DNA from: Hyphomonadaceae bacterium
GTDB lineage: Bacteria; Pseudomonadota; Alphaproteobacteria; Caulobacterales; Aquidulcibacteraceae
Assembly (NCBI GenBank): GCA_019636095.1
Contig: JAHBYF010000007.1
Location: 62,001 to 126,000, forward strand
Direction of reading: 5' to 3'
Length of the DNA: 64,000 nt
Shown here piece after piece: positions 37,846-46,254 of this stretch (the first letter of the stretch is position 1; each line of letters begins with the position of its first letter). The notes under the pieces are model-generated. The model did not search any database and was not told the origin of the DNA. It saw nothing but the letters and a program-made list of their open reading frames with translations. Made by a program: the position numbers and the translations under genes.

Positions 37846-38262
37846 ATGCGTAATTGGGTTTTCGGCGCTTTTGCGCTCGCGACACTTGGCGGGTGTGCTC
37901 CGCAAGCGGCGGCGCCACTGGAAGGCGAAGCCTTGGTCGCGCGCGGCGACTATCTCGTGAACGGTGTGGTGCTCTGCGGCGATTGCCATACGCCGCGCGG
38001 ACAGACGGGCGAGCCGCTCAGCGCACAAGCGTTGCAAGGCGCGGATATCGGCGGCGGACCGCCCGGCTTTGCGAGCTACGCGCCTCCGCTTGCCGGCATT
38101 CCTGCGAACTTCACCGAAGAGCAATTCATCGCGTTCCTGCAAACCGGCGTTCGTCCGGATAGCTCGCATCCGCGACCGCCGATGCCGCCCTATCGTTTGA
38201 ACGAAGAAGATGCGCGCGCGGTGGCTGCGTATATCGCAACCGTGCCGCGCGAGTCTCCGTAG
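37846..38262 (+). CDS. Lipoprotein cytochrome c
   Basis: From the ATG at 37846 (an earlier GTG/ATG at 37831 is possible) the protein is 138 residues. It has a lipobox LGGC near residue 17, one CxxCH haem motif (CGDCHTPRG, about 48-56) and later Met residues in RPPMPPY as likely axial ligand. It is probably a periplasmic electron carrier tethered to a membrane. No partner dehydrogenase is adjacent. Confidence 0.85.
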   Translation: MRNWVFGAFALATLGGCAPQAAAPLEGEALVARGDYLVNGVVLCGDCHTPRGQTGEPLSAQALQGADIGGGPPGFASYAPPLAGIPANFTEEQFIAFLQTGVRPDSSHPRPPMPPYRLNEEDARAVAAYIATVPRESP

Positions 38263-38276
38263 TCCGCACTGCACAA

Positions 38277-38310
38277 TGAAATGTGCGCGTTGGCGTACGC
38301 GCACATTTCA
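38277..38310. terminator. Perfect 13-bp inverted repeat after the cytochrome c gene
   Basis: Arms at 38277-38289 and 38298-38310 pair perfectly around an 8-nt loop. It lies 14 bp after the cytochrome gene stop. There is no T-run, so it may be a transcript-stabilising or factor-aided terminator, or an operator for something beyond it. Confidence 0.45.
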
Positions 38311-38659
38311 ATGCGATCACATTTCCCGTTCCTAGCTTGACGCTTACACGCGATGGGTATTCCATCCACGGGTCGGAAGACATTGGCGCCGTCCGCCGGT
38401 TCCCGCTCGCATTGCTCATGCAGCACAACACACCAGGGCCACGGCGCGCGCTAAAGCGGTCTTCCCGTCCGATGAAAGCAAACCGCGCGCGGCAATGGCG
38501 CCGCAAGGAACGCGGGTCATTTTATCTCGGCCGGCGTCAGGCGACGTTTCAGCGAATGGTGATGTTTGCTCGAACAAAGCGGCAACCGTGTTGCCGCTTT
38601 TTTGCATTAGGCGCCGTGAGATTTTGATCATTGCTGCAGAACTCCTATGTCGGTGATTG
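38311..38659. other. Gene-free stretch ending in an orphan terminator
   Basis: I see no convincing gene in these 349 bp. Frames present are Arg-rich and lack ribosome-binding sites. A TTGACG sequence at 38337-38342 resembles an alphaproteobacterial -35 element, and an intrinsic terminator lies 234 bp beyond it (38576-38603). Together they could mark a small RNA, but no -10 match is convincing. Confidence 0.35.
38576..38603 (+). terminator. Strong intrinsic terminator with no obvious upstream gene
   Basis: An 11-bp perfect stem (38576-38586 with 38590-38600) with loop CGT ends in a T-run; the A residues on the other side would allow it to work on the minus strand too. The nearest plus-strand gene ends over 310 bp upstream, so it may serve an unannotated short transcript. 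Confidence 0.7.
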
Positions 38660-39208
38660 ATGTCGCTTCGACTGTTCGCCGCGCTTTCGATTCCGGATTA
38701 CGTCGCCGAGCGCCTATTGCCGCTGATGAAAGGCGTCGGCGGCGCCAAGTGGCGACCACGTGAAAATCTGCATCTCACGCTGCGTTTCTTCGGTGAACTT
38801 GCTGAGCCGGTTGCGGAAGATCTCGATTCCGAACTTGAGGCGGCGACGCGCCATCACAAGCCGTTCGATATCCGCTTGAAGGGGGCGGGGACGTTTGGCG
38901 GCGCTGATCCGCACGCACTTTGGATTGGCGCAGCGTCGAGCGAGCCTCTCACGCAACTGGCGGCGGCTTGTGAGAAGGCGGCGCGGCGCGTGAAGCTGAA
39001 GCCAGAACCGCACAGGTTTACCCCGCACGTGACGGTGGCTTATCTCAGTGGTGCGTCGTTGGATCGGGTGCAGCGCTTCGAACAAGAGCTCGCGCGGTTC
39101 GAGACGCCGCCCTTTCGTGTGGAAAGCTTTGGACTCTATTCCAGCATGACGCGGAAATCCGCTCCGAGCCTTTATCGGCTCGAAGCGGAGTATCCTTTAC
39201 TGGGGTAG
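38660..39208 (+). CDS. thpR: RNA 2',3'-cyclic phosphodiesterase
   Basis: The 182-residue 2H phosphoesterase has both HxTx motifs, HLTLRFFG (about 35-42) and HVTVAYL (about 122-128), at the usual spacing. The N terminus SLRLFAALSIPDYV is typical of ThpR/LigT. It opens 2',3'-cyclic phosphates at RNA ends. I use the ATG at 38660, although a TTG directly before it is in frame. Confidence 0.92.
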   Translation: MSLRLFAALSIPDYVAERLLPLMKGVGGAKWRPRENLHLTLRFFGELAEPVAEDLDSELEAATRHHKPFDIRLKGAGTFGGADPHALWIGAASSEPLTQLAAACEKAARRVKLKPEPHRFTPHVTVAYLSGASLDRVQRFEQELARFETPPFRVESFGLYSSMTRKSAPSLYRLEAEYPLLG

Positions 39209-39218
39209 GCGCGGGCGC

Positions 39219-39740
39219 TTACGAAACAGGAGTCGGTTGCGGCGTTTCCGGCGCCGGCGGCGCGGTGTCGCGGACCATGGTTGCTGGCGGTGGGTTCGGC
39301 CCCATGGCGCAGCAGCGCACTTGCACTTCAAGAACCTGCGAATTGAACCTGCATTCAGTGTCGTTCACCGAACGGAGGATCGCCATGCCGCCAGCGCGGC
39401 GGGTGTAGCGGGTTTGGGTGCAACCGGTCAGCGTGTAGCCGGGGTCGCAGGTTCCGGCGCGGGTGCTGTTGAGCGTGCGCGTGACGCACACGACATTGCG
39501 CGCCATGGCTTGATCGGCGGTTTGTTGAGCGTGGTTGGCGACACCAAACACTTCAGCGATGCGCGAGCCGAGGCTGGAGCGGACTTCTTCCGTGTCGCGA
39601 TGTTGTTTGCAGATGTCGGTGTCGCCACGCGACGCGTCCTGCGAACACCATTCGGCGATGGTCATGTCGCCCGTGCGGTTGGCGCAAGCGGTGGCCATTG
39701 TGGCCAGCGCCAACACGGCGAAAATAGCTGCAATGCGCAT
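39219..39740 (-). CDS. Cysteine-rich putative lipoprotein
   Basis: The 173-residue protein has a signal peptide with a lipobox-like ATAC (Cys about 19), several further Cys residues (WCSQD, DICKQ, VVCVT, GTCDPG, GCTQT, ECRFN, RCCAM) that could form disulfides, and a Pro/Thr-rich tail. The spaced Cys pairs suggest a compact oxidised periplasmic domain. I recognise no family. It faces the thpR gene, with 10 bp between the stops. Confidence 0.6.
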   Translation of the reverse strand: MRIAAIFAVLALATMATACANRTGDMTIAEWCSQDASRGDTDICKQHRDTEEVRSSLGSRIAEVFGVANHAQQTADQAMARNVVCVTRTLNSTRAGTCDPGYTLTGCTQTRYTRRAGGMAILRSVNDTECRFNSQVLEVQVRCCAMGPNPPPATMVRDTAPPAPETPQPTPVS

Positions 39741-39865
39741 TCTGGCGCCTTTCCCTCTATGTTAGCCCCCAGGCTCCCAAAGCGGATCGGGGAAAACGCG
39801 TCAACACTTGTCGCGGTTTCGGGGAATCCTATGTGTGGCTGCCCTTTTTTGGCCCGGAGGTTCCT

Positions 39866-40582
39866 ATGCTCGCGAAGCGCATCTTCATTCTCACAGGTGC
39901 GGGCGTGTCAGCGGAATCCGGTCTGTCGACGTTTCGTGACAAAGGTGGGATATGGAGTCGGTACAGCCTCGAAGAAGTTGCCTCGATTCAAGGCTATGAG
40001 CGCAATCCGAGCTTCGTGCTCGACTTTTACAACATGCGCCGCAACACGCACGGCGGCATCGAGCCTAACGCAGCGCATGTCGCTTTGGCTCAGCTGGAAG
40101 AGACGTGGGCCGAGCGCGGAGGCTTGGTGACGCTCTGTACACAAAACGTCGACAATCTCCACGAGCGAGGCGGGTCAAAACGAGTGCTGCACATGCACGG
40201 CGAGATCTCCAAGGCGCGTTGCCATGATTGTGGTGCGCTCGCGCCATACGATGGCGACCTCTCGATCGCATTGGGGTGTGTGTCGTGCGGACGCGTTGGA
40301 GGCATGCGTCCGAACGTCGTCTGGTTCGGCGAAACGCCGTTGTTGATGGACGAAATCTACGAGGCGCTTTCGACGTCGGAGCTGTTTGTCTCGATTGGGA
40401 CTTCAGGCAATGTCTACCCCGCGGCAGGCTTCGTTGCGGCAGCCAGAGCGGCCGGCTTGCCGACCATGGAAATCAATCTTGAAGCCTCGGAAAACGCACA
40501 TCTCTTCGATATGGGGCGTTACGGAAAAGCAAGTGAACAGGTGCCGGCTTGGGTTGCTGAGATGGTGGCTCTGGCGGACTAG
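39866..40582 (+). CDS. cobB: NAD-dependent protein deacylase, sirtuin family
   Basis: From the ATG at 39866, preceded by a GGAGG site, the protein is 238 residues. It has the NAD motif TGAGVSAESGLSTFRD, TQNVDNLHERGG with catalytic His in VLHMHGE, and a zinc site CHDCG ... CVSCG. It removes acyl groups from Lys using NAD. The class III-type Tyr/Arg pair (for desuccinylation) was not checked in detail. It stands alone between lipoprotein genes. Confidence 0.92.
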   Translation: MLAKRIFILTGAGVSAESGLSTFRDKGGIWSRYSLEEVASIQGYERNPSFVLDFYNMRRNTHGGIEPNAAHVALAQLEETWAERGGLVTLCTQNVDNLHERGGSKRVLHMHGEISKARCHDCGALAPYDGDLSIALGCVSCGRVGGMRPNVVWFGETPLLMDEIYEALSTSELFVSIGTSGNVYPAAGFVAAARAAGLPTMEINLEASENAHLFDMGRYGKASEQVPAWVAEMVALAD

Positions 40583-40637
40583 GCGGGAACTGTTTTAGGG
40601 CTAATGTGATTTGCGTGGGGACACGAGGAGCAGGCGG

Positions 40638-41234
40638 ATGATTGGACGTTTGGCGGTTGTCGCGCTGGCCGTGGGTTTAGCGAGTTGCGCCGGGCTTGAG
40701 CCTGCCGGCCGCAACGCGCGTGCGTCCGGTTCGGCGCCGACCGCAACGCCGCCAGCTTCGCAGCGCAGTGCGCCAGCGCTGCCGCCACCGTCGCAAACCG
40801 CGCCACCAGCCACGGCCACGACCCAGAACCCGCCGCCTCAACTCGCCATTCCGCCACAACAGCAATCCGCCGCGCCGGCACAACGCTCTGCGCCGCCGCC
40901 GGCAACGCCCGCGCCCAGTGCGGCGTCTCAGGTGGCTGCGCCACCTTCCGCTGGTCCGTCGCCGACGGCGCCGGAGACGCATCGCGCCGACGAAGACATC
41001 ATCGTGCCGGGCCAAGTGCAAACCCAAGTGCCGCCACCAGCCGGAGATCCGCGCTCGAATGAAGAGCGTCGGGCGGACGTCCGCTCATGGGATCAATGCG
41101 TCACGCAGGTTCAGAGCGCGTTCGACAGCGATCCAATGCGCCCTCAACTGACGTCGCCCGAAGAATATTGCGCGCAATCGCTTGGTATGGCGGACCGAAA
41201 CGCTGTGCCGGTTTCGCGCCGCCAGCGGCGTTAG
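40638..41234 (+). CDS. Pro/Ala-rich putative lipoprotein
   Basis: The 198-residue protein from ATG 40638 has a signal with lipobox LASC (Cys about 17). A long Pro/Ala/Ser/Gln low-complexity region (about 20-125) follows, then a more ordered C-terminal part with two Cys (DQCVTQVQ and EYCAQSLG). The linker could span the periplasm or peptidoglycan. No family is recognised. Its stop shares four bases with the convergent peptidase gene. Confidence 0.6.
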   Translation: MIGRLAVVALAVGLASCAGLEPAGRNARASGSAPTATPPASQRSAPALPPPSQTAPPATATTQNPPPQLAIPPQQQSAAPAQRSAPPPATPAPSAASQVAAPPSAGPSPTAPETHRADEDIIVPGQVQTQVPPPAGDPRSNEERRADVRSWDQCVTQVQSAFDSDPMRPQLTSPEEYCAQSLGMADRNAVPVSRRQRR

Positions 41235-41632
41235 TCGGCGCTTTCCAGCAGTTGATCCATGTGATCGTCGCTGAGCCCGAAGTGGTGTCCCACTTCGTGC
41301 ACCAGAACGTGGGCGACCAGTTCCAAAAGATCTACATCGCCGCGTTCGATCCATTCGTCGAGGATTGGGCGGCGATAGAGGAAGACCATTGGCTGACTGG
41401 GCGCCGGGTCCATGATGGAACGCTGGGTGAGGTCCACGCCTGAATAGAGCCCCGTGAGTTCAAAGGGGTCATCGATACCAACATCAGCCAGGACTTCTTC
41501 ATCAGCAAAGTCCTCGACGCGGATCAGCACGTCGCCAGCAAGATCGCGGAAACTCGAGGGCAGGGCCGCCCACGCCTCACGCGCCATGCGATCAATGTCG
41601 TCGAGCGTGGGAGCGGTTTTGACTCCAATCAT
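41231..41632 (-). CDS. Minimal zincin-type metallopeptidase family protein (PF06262-like)
   Basis: The 133-residue protein has the zinc motif HEVGHHFGLSDDHMDQL near the C terminus (HExxH-like with a third ligand beyond) and the conserved N-terminal VLIRVEDFADEEVL strand. This is the short 'metallopeptidase family protein' common in actinobacteria and alphaproteobacteria. The first motif reads HEVGH, so the catalytic Glu is kept. The substrate is unknown and no partner is adjacent. Confidence 0.8.
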   Translation of the reverse strand: MIGVKTAPTLDDIDRMAREAWAALPSSFRDLAGDVLIRVEDFADEEVLADVGIDDPFELTGLYSGVDLTQRSIMDPAPSQPMVFLYRRPILDEWIERGDVDLLELVAHVLVHEVGHHFGLSDDHMDQLLESAD

Positions 41633-41679
41633 TGTGCGCTAGCCTTAGCACGTGAGGGAAAAACGCGAAGGAGGCGCCA

Positions 41680-42138
41680 ATGCGCATGCTCATCGTTGCT
41701 TCGGCATTTGTTCTTGCTGCGTGCACGCCCGCAGCCGAAACACCTGCAGCGGAACCGCCTGCTGGCGAAACACCTGCCGCTGAAATGCCAACGCCCGCTG
41801 CCGACCTGGGGCCTTACACGAACAGCTGGGATTCCGCCGAGTTCTCGCACTTTCGCCACACGCTCAGCGCCGCAACGCCGGGCGCATACGATCTTACCAT
41901 AACCGCCACCACCAGCTCCCCAGGCGGCGAGACAGTCGCGGTCTATCCGGTGGGGCCCGAAGGTGTGCCGGCGACGGCGCGCATCATGTTTGTCATCGCG
42001 ACGACGCGTGGAGGTAGCGAAACCGAGCGCGTGACCATCCCAGCGGAAGGATTGCCGGTCGAGGTGGTGGTGGAGAACGCCGCCGGCAGGGCGTTCGCCG
42101 GGTCGTACACGCTGGCGCTGGCCCCTGCCGCTCCTTGA
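41680..42138 (+). CDS. Putative lipoprotein with repeated Pro/Ala/Glu linker
   Basis: The 152-residue protein has a signal ending in lipobox LAAC (Cys about 15), then a short repeat of AAETPA/AGETPAAE type (about 17-42), then a beta-rich globular domain. Late strands read TTRGGSETERVTIPA and VEVVVENAAGRAFAGSYTLA. It may sit in the outer membrane with a beta-sandwich domain. No family is recognised. Confidence 0.6.
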   Translation: MRMLIVASAFVLAACTPAAETPAAEPPAGETPAAEMPTPAADLGPYTNSWDSAEFSHFRHTLSAATPGAYDLTITATTSSPGGETVAVYPVGPEGVPATARIMFVIATTRGGSETERVTIPAEGLPVEVVVENAAGRAFAGSYTLALAPAAP

Positions 42139-42262
42139 GGGGGGCGCCAAGTTGACGCCCCCGTCATTTTTCTTGATCTGGCTCAATTGTCGAGCTATCG
42201 TGTGAGCATCCAAAAAACGGCCCGTGCGGTAGGCAACGGGCCAACCCGGGAGAGACGACGCG

Positions 42263-43423
42263 ATGGCCGATTCCGCCGCCCCTATCCGCCAGATCACCAA
42301 GGACGAGGTCTATGACGCCGTTCCGCCGACCGATTTCAGCCAAATGCTGGATATCGATCGTCACCTGAACCGCTCAACTGCGTTCGATAAGATCATCTCT
42401 GCGACCCACGATCACTTCTGGGATCCGCTCGATAAGAAATACATCGACTTCAACGACGATTTCGATCCGGACACGACCGACTTCATCCCCGACGTGCTCG
42501 TGCCGGCGCTGATGACGGATTACGTGTCGAACTATTTCGCCGACAAGCCGGCCGAACGTATCCGCTTCAAGAGCCAGGTCGGTCGCTGGATCATGAGTTC
42601 GATCCTGCACGGCGAGCAGGGCGCGTTGAATCTCTCTGCTTCGCTCTGCCACGTGTTGCGCGATCCGGGCGCGCAAGAGTACGCCGCCAATCAGACGCGC
42701 GAAGAAGGCCGCCACGTCACCGCGTTCGCCAAGTACATTATCGCGCGTTGGGGCACGCCGCTGCCGTGCGGCACCGTGCTGGCCGGTCTGCTGCAAGAGA
42801 TCGTGCATGCGCCCGAGGTCTACAAGAAGATCATCGGCATGCAGATGCTGGTCGAAGGCTTGGCGATGGGCGCCTTCGCGACGATCTTCAAAGAATGGGA
42901 AGATCCGCTGGCGAAGAAACTGACGCAGCTCGTCATGACCGACGAAGCCTTCCACCACAAGTTTGGGAAGATCTGGGCCGATCGCACGGTGCCGAAGCTT
43001 TCCAAAGAAGAGCACGAGATCGTTGAGAACTGGGCTGCGCACTGCTTCCAGACGCTGTTGTTCAACCTGGTCGCGCCGCATCAGATGACCGCGATCTACG
43101 CGCAGTTCGGTTTGGATCCAGACAAGGTCATGGCCGGCTTCCAGGAAGTCGCGACCGACGAAGCGCGCCGCGAGCACATGAAAGAAGGCACCAACATTTT
43201 CCGCGTGCTGGTCAAAACGCTCTGGAACGCCGGCATCATCACCGATCGCACCAAGAGCTTCTATGCGATGTATATCGACTTTGACGAGTTCAAAGCCGAG
43301 GGCGATGAGATGGTTGGCGACGCGATCGCCGACGAAGGCATCCAGTACTTGAAGACGATCAATTTCGGCATCAACACCGGCGCGCTGAACGACGTGAAAG
43401 CGGCAGCCGTCGCCGCCGAATAG
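42263..43423 (+). CDS. Di-iron ferritin-like protein, possible oxygenase
   Basis: The 386-residue, mostly helical protein has a complete di-iron carboxylate pattern: E118 (HGEQGALN), E148xxH151 (EEGRH), E198 (VEGLAMGAF) and E228xxH231 (DEAFHH). This is the four-helix ferritin/ribonucleotide-reductase-like site used by oxygenases such as AurF-type N-oxygenases. A ribosome-binding site (GGGAGAG) precedes the ATG. The gene is single, with a strong terminator 20 bp after it. The substrate cannot be predicted. Confidence 0.75.
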   Translation: MADSAAPIRQITKDEVYDAVPPTDFSQMLDIDRHLNRSTAFDKIISATHDHFWDPLDKKYIDFNDDFDPDTTDFIPDVLVPALMTDYVSNYFADKPAERIRFKSQVGRWIMSSILHGEQGALNLSASLCHVLRDPGAQEYAANQTREEGRHVTAFAKYIIARWGTPLPCGTVLAGLLQEIVHAPEVYKKIIGMQMLVEGLAMGAFATIFKEWEDPLAKKLTQLVMTDEAFHHKFGKIWADRTVPKLSKEEHEIVENWAAHCFQTLLFNLVAPHQMTAIYAQFGLDPDKVMAGFQEVATDEARREHMKEGTNIFRVLVKTLWNAGIITDRTKSFYAMYIDFDEFKAEGDEMVGDAIADEGIQYLKTINFGINTGALNDVKAAAVAAE

Positions 43424-43443
43424 ATTTTGCGAATGTCAAAATG

Positions 43444-43473
43444 AGAACCCCGCCGAGTAATCGGCGGGGTTCT
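43444..43473. terminator. Strong intrinsic terminator between the di-iron and lipoprotein genes
   Basis: A perfect 13-bp GC-rich stem (43444-43456 with 43461-43473) and GTAA loop is followed by TTG then five T. The other side also has a T-rich complement (CATTTTGAC), so it can serve both converging genes. Confidence 0.85.
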
Positions 43474-43487
43474 TGTTTTTGCTGAGA

Positions 43488-44267
43488 CTAGCCGTGCGGG
43501 GCGGGCGTCTGTTGCGTCGTCGTCGGTGCGCCAGTCACGCTGTCGAGCTGCTCCATGTTTTGACCGACTTGCTCGGCGACCGCGTGTGGGTCGATCAGCT
43601 GATAGCCTGCTGGGACACCGAACAATGCCTGGTCTTGCTCGCCGCGTTGGAGCGAGGTGGCTTCCCACAGGGTGCGACCGCTTTCGCTGACACGCAAAAC
43701 GATACCGTCGTCGGTGATGCATGCCGTACGCTCAACGTCGGGCGCCGGCGCCTCACGCGGCGTCCATTCGTGACCGTTTTCGCCGGCGACTTCGCATTTT
43801 CCGGTCGAGCGCGCGTTCTCCGCGCCGAGCGCCGCCCAAGCAGTCTCAAGCGGCTGCGGCGCGTCAGCATTGTCAATGCGAACGGCCACGCCGGTGACCT
43901 GAGCAGGCGCTTGTGTGGCCGTTGTCGCTGGCGCCGATGGCGCCGTTATCGTGGCGTCCTGTGGTTGCGCGGTCGGCGCGGCGGCGGTCGGCAGCTGACC
44001 TGTCGGATTCAGCACATAGGCGGCGTTGGTGGATTCATCGAACACGATCGTTGCTTGACCCATGTTCGGCAGAACCGTCTCGACCCTCATCTTGGGGCCC
44101 TCGCGATAAATGACTGTCTGGACAGGCGCTCCGTTATTGGCGGAGGCGGTCGTGCCTTCCACACGATAAGACGTTTGGCTGAACTCCGGGTAAGTCGGCG
44201 CGCCGAGGCCGCACGCAGACAGCAATAGTGCGGCAGCTGACGCCGCCAACAAGAAACTCGTGCGCAT
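43488..44267 (-). CDS. Putative lipoprotein of unknown function
   Basis: From the ATG at 44267 the protein is 259 residues, with a signal and lipobox LSAC (Cys about 19). The middle carries NEDATNAAYVLN-like and Thr/Ala/Pro-rich linker segments (about 90-120). The C-terminal half contains GHEWTPREAPAPDVERTACI and a DGIVLRVSESGRTLWEATSL strand pair. I recognise no family with confidence. It ends just before the shared terminator and is transcribed away from mmcB. Confidence 0.6.
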   Translation of the reverse strand: MRTSFLLAASAAALLLSACGLGAPTYPEFSQTSYRVEGTTASANNGAPVQTVIYREGPKMRVETVLPNMGQATIVFDESTNAAYVLNPTGQLPTAAAPTAQPQDATITAPSAPATTATQAPAQVTGVAVRIDNADAPQPLETAWAALGAENARSTGKCEVAGENGHEWTPREAPAPDVERTACITDDGIVLRVSESGRTLWEATSLQRGEQDQALFGVPAGYQLIDPHAVAEQVGQNMEQLDSVTGAPTTTQQTPAPHG

Positions 44268-44365
44268 GTAAACAATCCTTTTCCTGTGATAGCGGGCGAA
44301 CGCATGCGCGTGCGGAGCAGTTCCAGGCGCTTGTTCCGGCAAGGGCGGAATGAGAGAGTGTCTGA

Positions 44366-44797
44366 ATGGATGATGGGCTTCCGCTCTCGCGCCCCAACGT
44401 CACCGCCGCACTTGCGCGCGGGGTTACCCGCATGCTCGTGGACCGCGGGCTCGCGCCCATCTTGGAAGTTCCACTCGCAAATGGCCGCCGCGCCGACGTG
44501 ATGGCGCTGACGCCCCAGGGCGAGATCTGGATCGTCGAGACGAAATCTTGCCTCGAAGACTACGCGTGCGATTCAAAGTGGCCGGAGTACATCGATTACT
44601 GTGATCGCTTCTATTTCGGTGTCACGGAAGATTTTCCGCGCGAGCTCATCCCGGAAGAGTGCGGCCTCATTGTTGCCGATGGATTTGGCGGCGCCATTCT
44701 GCGTGAGAGCCCGGTGCGGCAGCTCGCCGGAGCGCGCCGCAAGGCGGTGACACTCCAGTTTGCGCGTCTCGCCGCGTTGCGCGCTGCGGAGTTCTAG
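44366..44797 (+). CDS. mmcB: DNA repair putative endonuclease MmcB
   Basis: The 143-residue protein matches the alphaproteobacterial MmcB family: GRRADVMAL and the nuclease-fold VETKSCLEDYACDSKWPEYI segment with the conserved Asp, Glu-x-Lys (ETKS) and DYCDRFYFGV. In Caulobacter MmcB helps survive mitomycin C damage and belongs to the SOS response. It stands alone. Its stop shares four bases with the DUF1254 gene. Confidence 0.88.
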   Translation: MDDGLPLSRPNVTAALARGVTRMLVDRGLAPILEVPLANGRRADVMALTPQGEIWIVETKSCLEDYACDSKWPEYIDYCDRFYFGVTEDFPRELIPEECGLIVADGFGGAILRESPVRQLAGARRKAVTLQFARLAALRAAEF

Positions 44798-45318
44798 TTT
44801 CCGGTCTGCGTCGCGCTGGCGCAGACATCGTCGGCGGCCACTTGCTTCGCCGCATCGTAGGTGCTCGCGGTTGGCGCGAGACGGCGTATCAGCGCTATGC
44901 CGTGTGTGCTCGGGCTTTCGACCACCATGGACGCGCCTTCAGGATGCGCGGCGCCGCGCTTCACCAGCGTGATTTGAGCGCCGGAGTGCGCGTCGCGATC
45001 GTCAATCACGAAGAAGTTGTCGGTGTTCTCGCCATAGAGCGAGAGCGACCAATATTGCTCCCAGGGCACAGCCGTGATCACGACTGGCCCGGCGCTGAGG
45101 TCGTAAACGCAGACCGAATAGGCGAAATCCGGAGCGGGACGGACGATTTGGCGCGAGGCGGCCGTGACACGGTCAGCCACATGCCAAGTGTTCACGCCGG
45201 CCGCGCCGAAGCGCTCTATGGCCACGTGCATCAACACGCGAGGTACGGCGATGATCGCTGCGAAATGCACAAGAACGGCCGCGATAAGCGCGCCGAGAAT
45301 GTACTTTCCCCACCTCAT
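44794..45318 (-). CDS. DUF1254-like membrane-anchored protein
   Basis: The ATG at 45318 overlaps the stop of the upstream DUF1214 gene (ATGA), giving 174 residues. One N-terminal membrane helix (about 4-25) is followed by FAYSVCVYDLSAGPVVI and WSLSLYGENTDNFFVIDD, the beta-rich core seen in short DUF1254 proteins. The pair DUF1214/DUF1254 is commonly found side by side in alphaproteobacteria. The domain probably faces the periplasm. Confidence 0.75.
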   Translation of the reverse strand: MRWGKYILGALIAAVLVHFAAIIAVPRVLMHVAIERFGAAGVNTWHVADRVTAASRQIVRPAPDFAYSVCVYDLSAGPVVITAVPWEQYWSLSLYGENTDNFFVIDDRDAHSGAQITLVKRGAAHPEGASMVVESPSTHGIALIRRLAPTASTYDAAKQVAADDVCASATQTGN

Positions 45319-45899
45319 GGCGTGTCTCCCGCGCACGACACAGTCGTAAGAACCGGGAGTGTTTGTTCGCTCGGGCGGAAGTCGCGCTGCGGATTGTAGA
45401 CGCGCAACATGATGACGAACCCACGCCGGGCCTCCCGTGAGGAGAGCCAGTTGGCGGCGTCACCGCGCACCGGTGAGATGCGAGCGGTCCAAGGGGCGTC
45501 GTTGCCGATGCGCGTTGCATCGATCGAATAGGCGTTGTCATTGTTCTGCGCGAGAAAGTTGTCGTCGGCGTAAAGAGTCACCGACCACCAGCGTGCGTCT
45601 AGCGGGCGCCCCGCCAGCGTATAGATGCAGCTCTCGCTGAGCGGGCGATTGTGCTCATCGGTGTAGAGCGAGAAGTAAACGGCTTCGCGCGCGGAAAGCG
45701 CAAGAAGGCCTCCGCGCGCGATTATCGCGCGCGTGTAGGGGCCGGCAGCGGTCGAACCTGCGGCGCGGCTGAACTCCCAGCGCCCGTAGTCCTCAGTGAA
45801 GCTCTGGCCGCCAAACTTCAGCACCGCCCAGGCGGAGCCAAGGCCGAGCACCGCGCCTGCAATGATAGCGGCAATCCATGCAAAGATACGTCGCAGCAT
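45315..45899 (-). CDS. DUF1214-like membrane-anchored protein
   Basis: From ATG 45899 the protein is 194 residues, with an N-terminal membrane helix (about 5-26). It has YFSLYTDEHNRPLSESCIYT and ARWWSVTLYADDNFLAQNN, then a C-terminal RVYNPQRDFRPSEQTLPVL. This matches the DUF1214 family. Translation is coupled to the DUF1254 gene; the two probably form a complex in the envelope. Function is unknown. Confidence 0.78.
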   Translation of the reverse strand: MLRRIFAWIAAIIAGAVLGLGSAWAVLKFGGQSFTEDYGRWEFSRAAGSTAAGPYTRAIIARGGLLALSAREAVYFSLYTDEHNRPLSESCIYTLAGRPLDARWWSVTLYADDNFLAQNNDNAYSIDATRIGNDAPWTARISPVRGDAANWLSSREARRGFVIMLRVYNPQRDFRPSEQTLPVLTTVSCAGDTP

Positions 45900-45920
45900 T
45901 TCGCTCCCCACGCCGCGAAC

Positions 45921-46211
45921 CTATGCGCCAGCCGCTGTTTTGAGGTCGAGCGACAGCGCGTGCAAGCCTGTTTCGAATTCTTCACGAAGCGCGGCGTAAA
46001 CCAAGCGCTGACGCTCGACGCGGGAAAGGCCCTTGAAGGCTTCGGCGTGCATCTCAAGGCGATAGTGAGTTTCTCCGCCGGGGCGGGCACCTGCGTGTCC
46101 GGCATGCAGGCTGGATTGATCCGTCAAGACAAAGTGAACGGGGGAGAAGCGCCCGCGAAGCTGCGCTTCAATGCGCGAGGCGCGCGAAAGATGCGATTTG
46201 TGCTCTGTCAA
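45921..46211 (-). CDS. BolA family protein
   Basis: The 96-residue protein has the BolA fold pattern: helix, then a His-containing loop region (HAGHAGARPGGETHYRLEMH), FKGLSRVERQRLVYAAL and HALSLDLKT at the end. BolA proteins work with monothiol glutaredoxins in iron-sulfur handling. It is divergent from the J-domain gene (43 bp between starts) and close to cobS/cobT, an order conserved in alphaproteobacteria. Confidence 0.9.
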   Translation of the reverse strand: MTEHKSHLSRASRIEAQLRGRFSPVHFVLTDQSSLHAGHAGARPGGETHYRLEMHAEAFKGLSRVERQRLVYAALREEFETGLHALSLDLKTAAGA

Positions 46212-46254
46212 TTCCTTGTCCGCTTAACCTATGGCGCCCATACTGCTTGTCCCA

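Noticed and set aside
38283..38627. A 114-residue plus-strand frame in the gap after cytochrome c
   Set aside because: It begins inside an inverted repeat and runs through a terminator; it is Arg-rich and has no ribosome-binding site.
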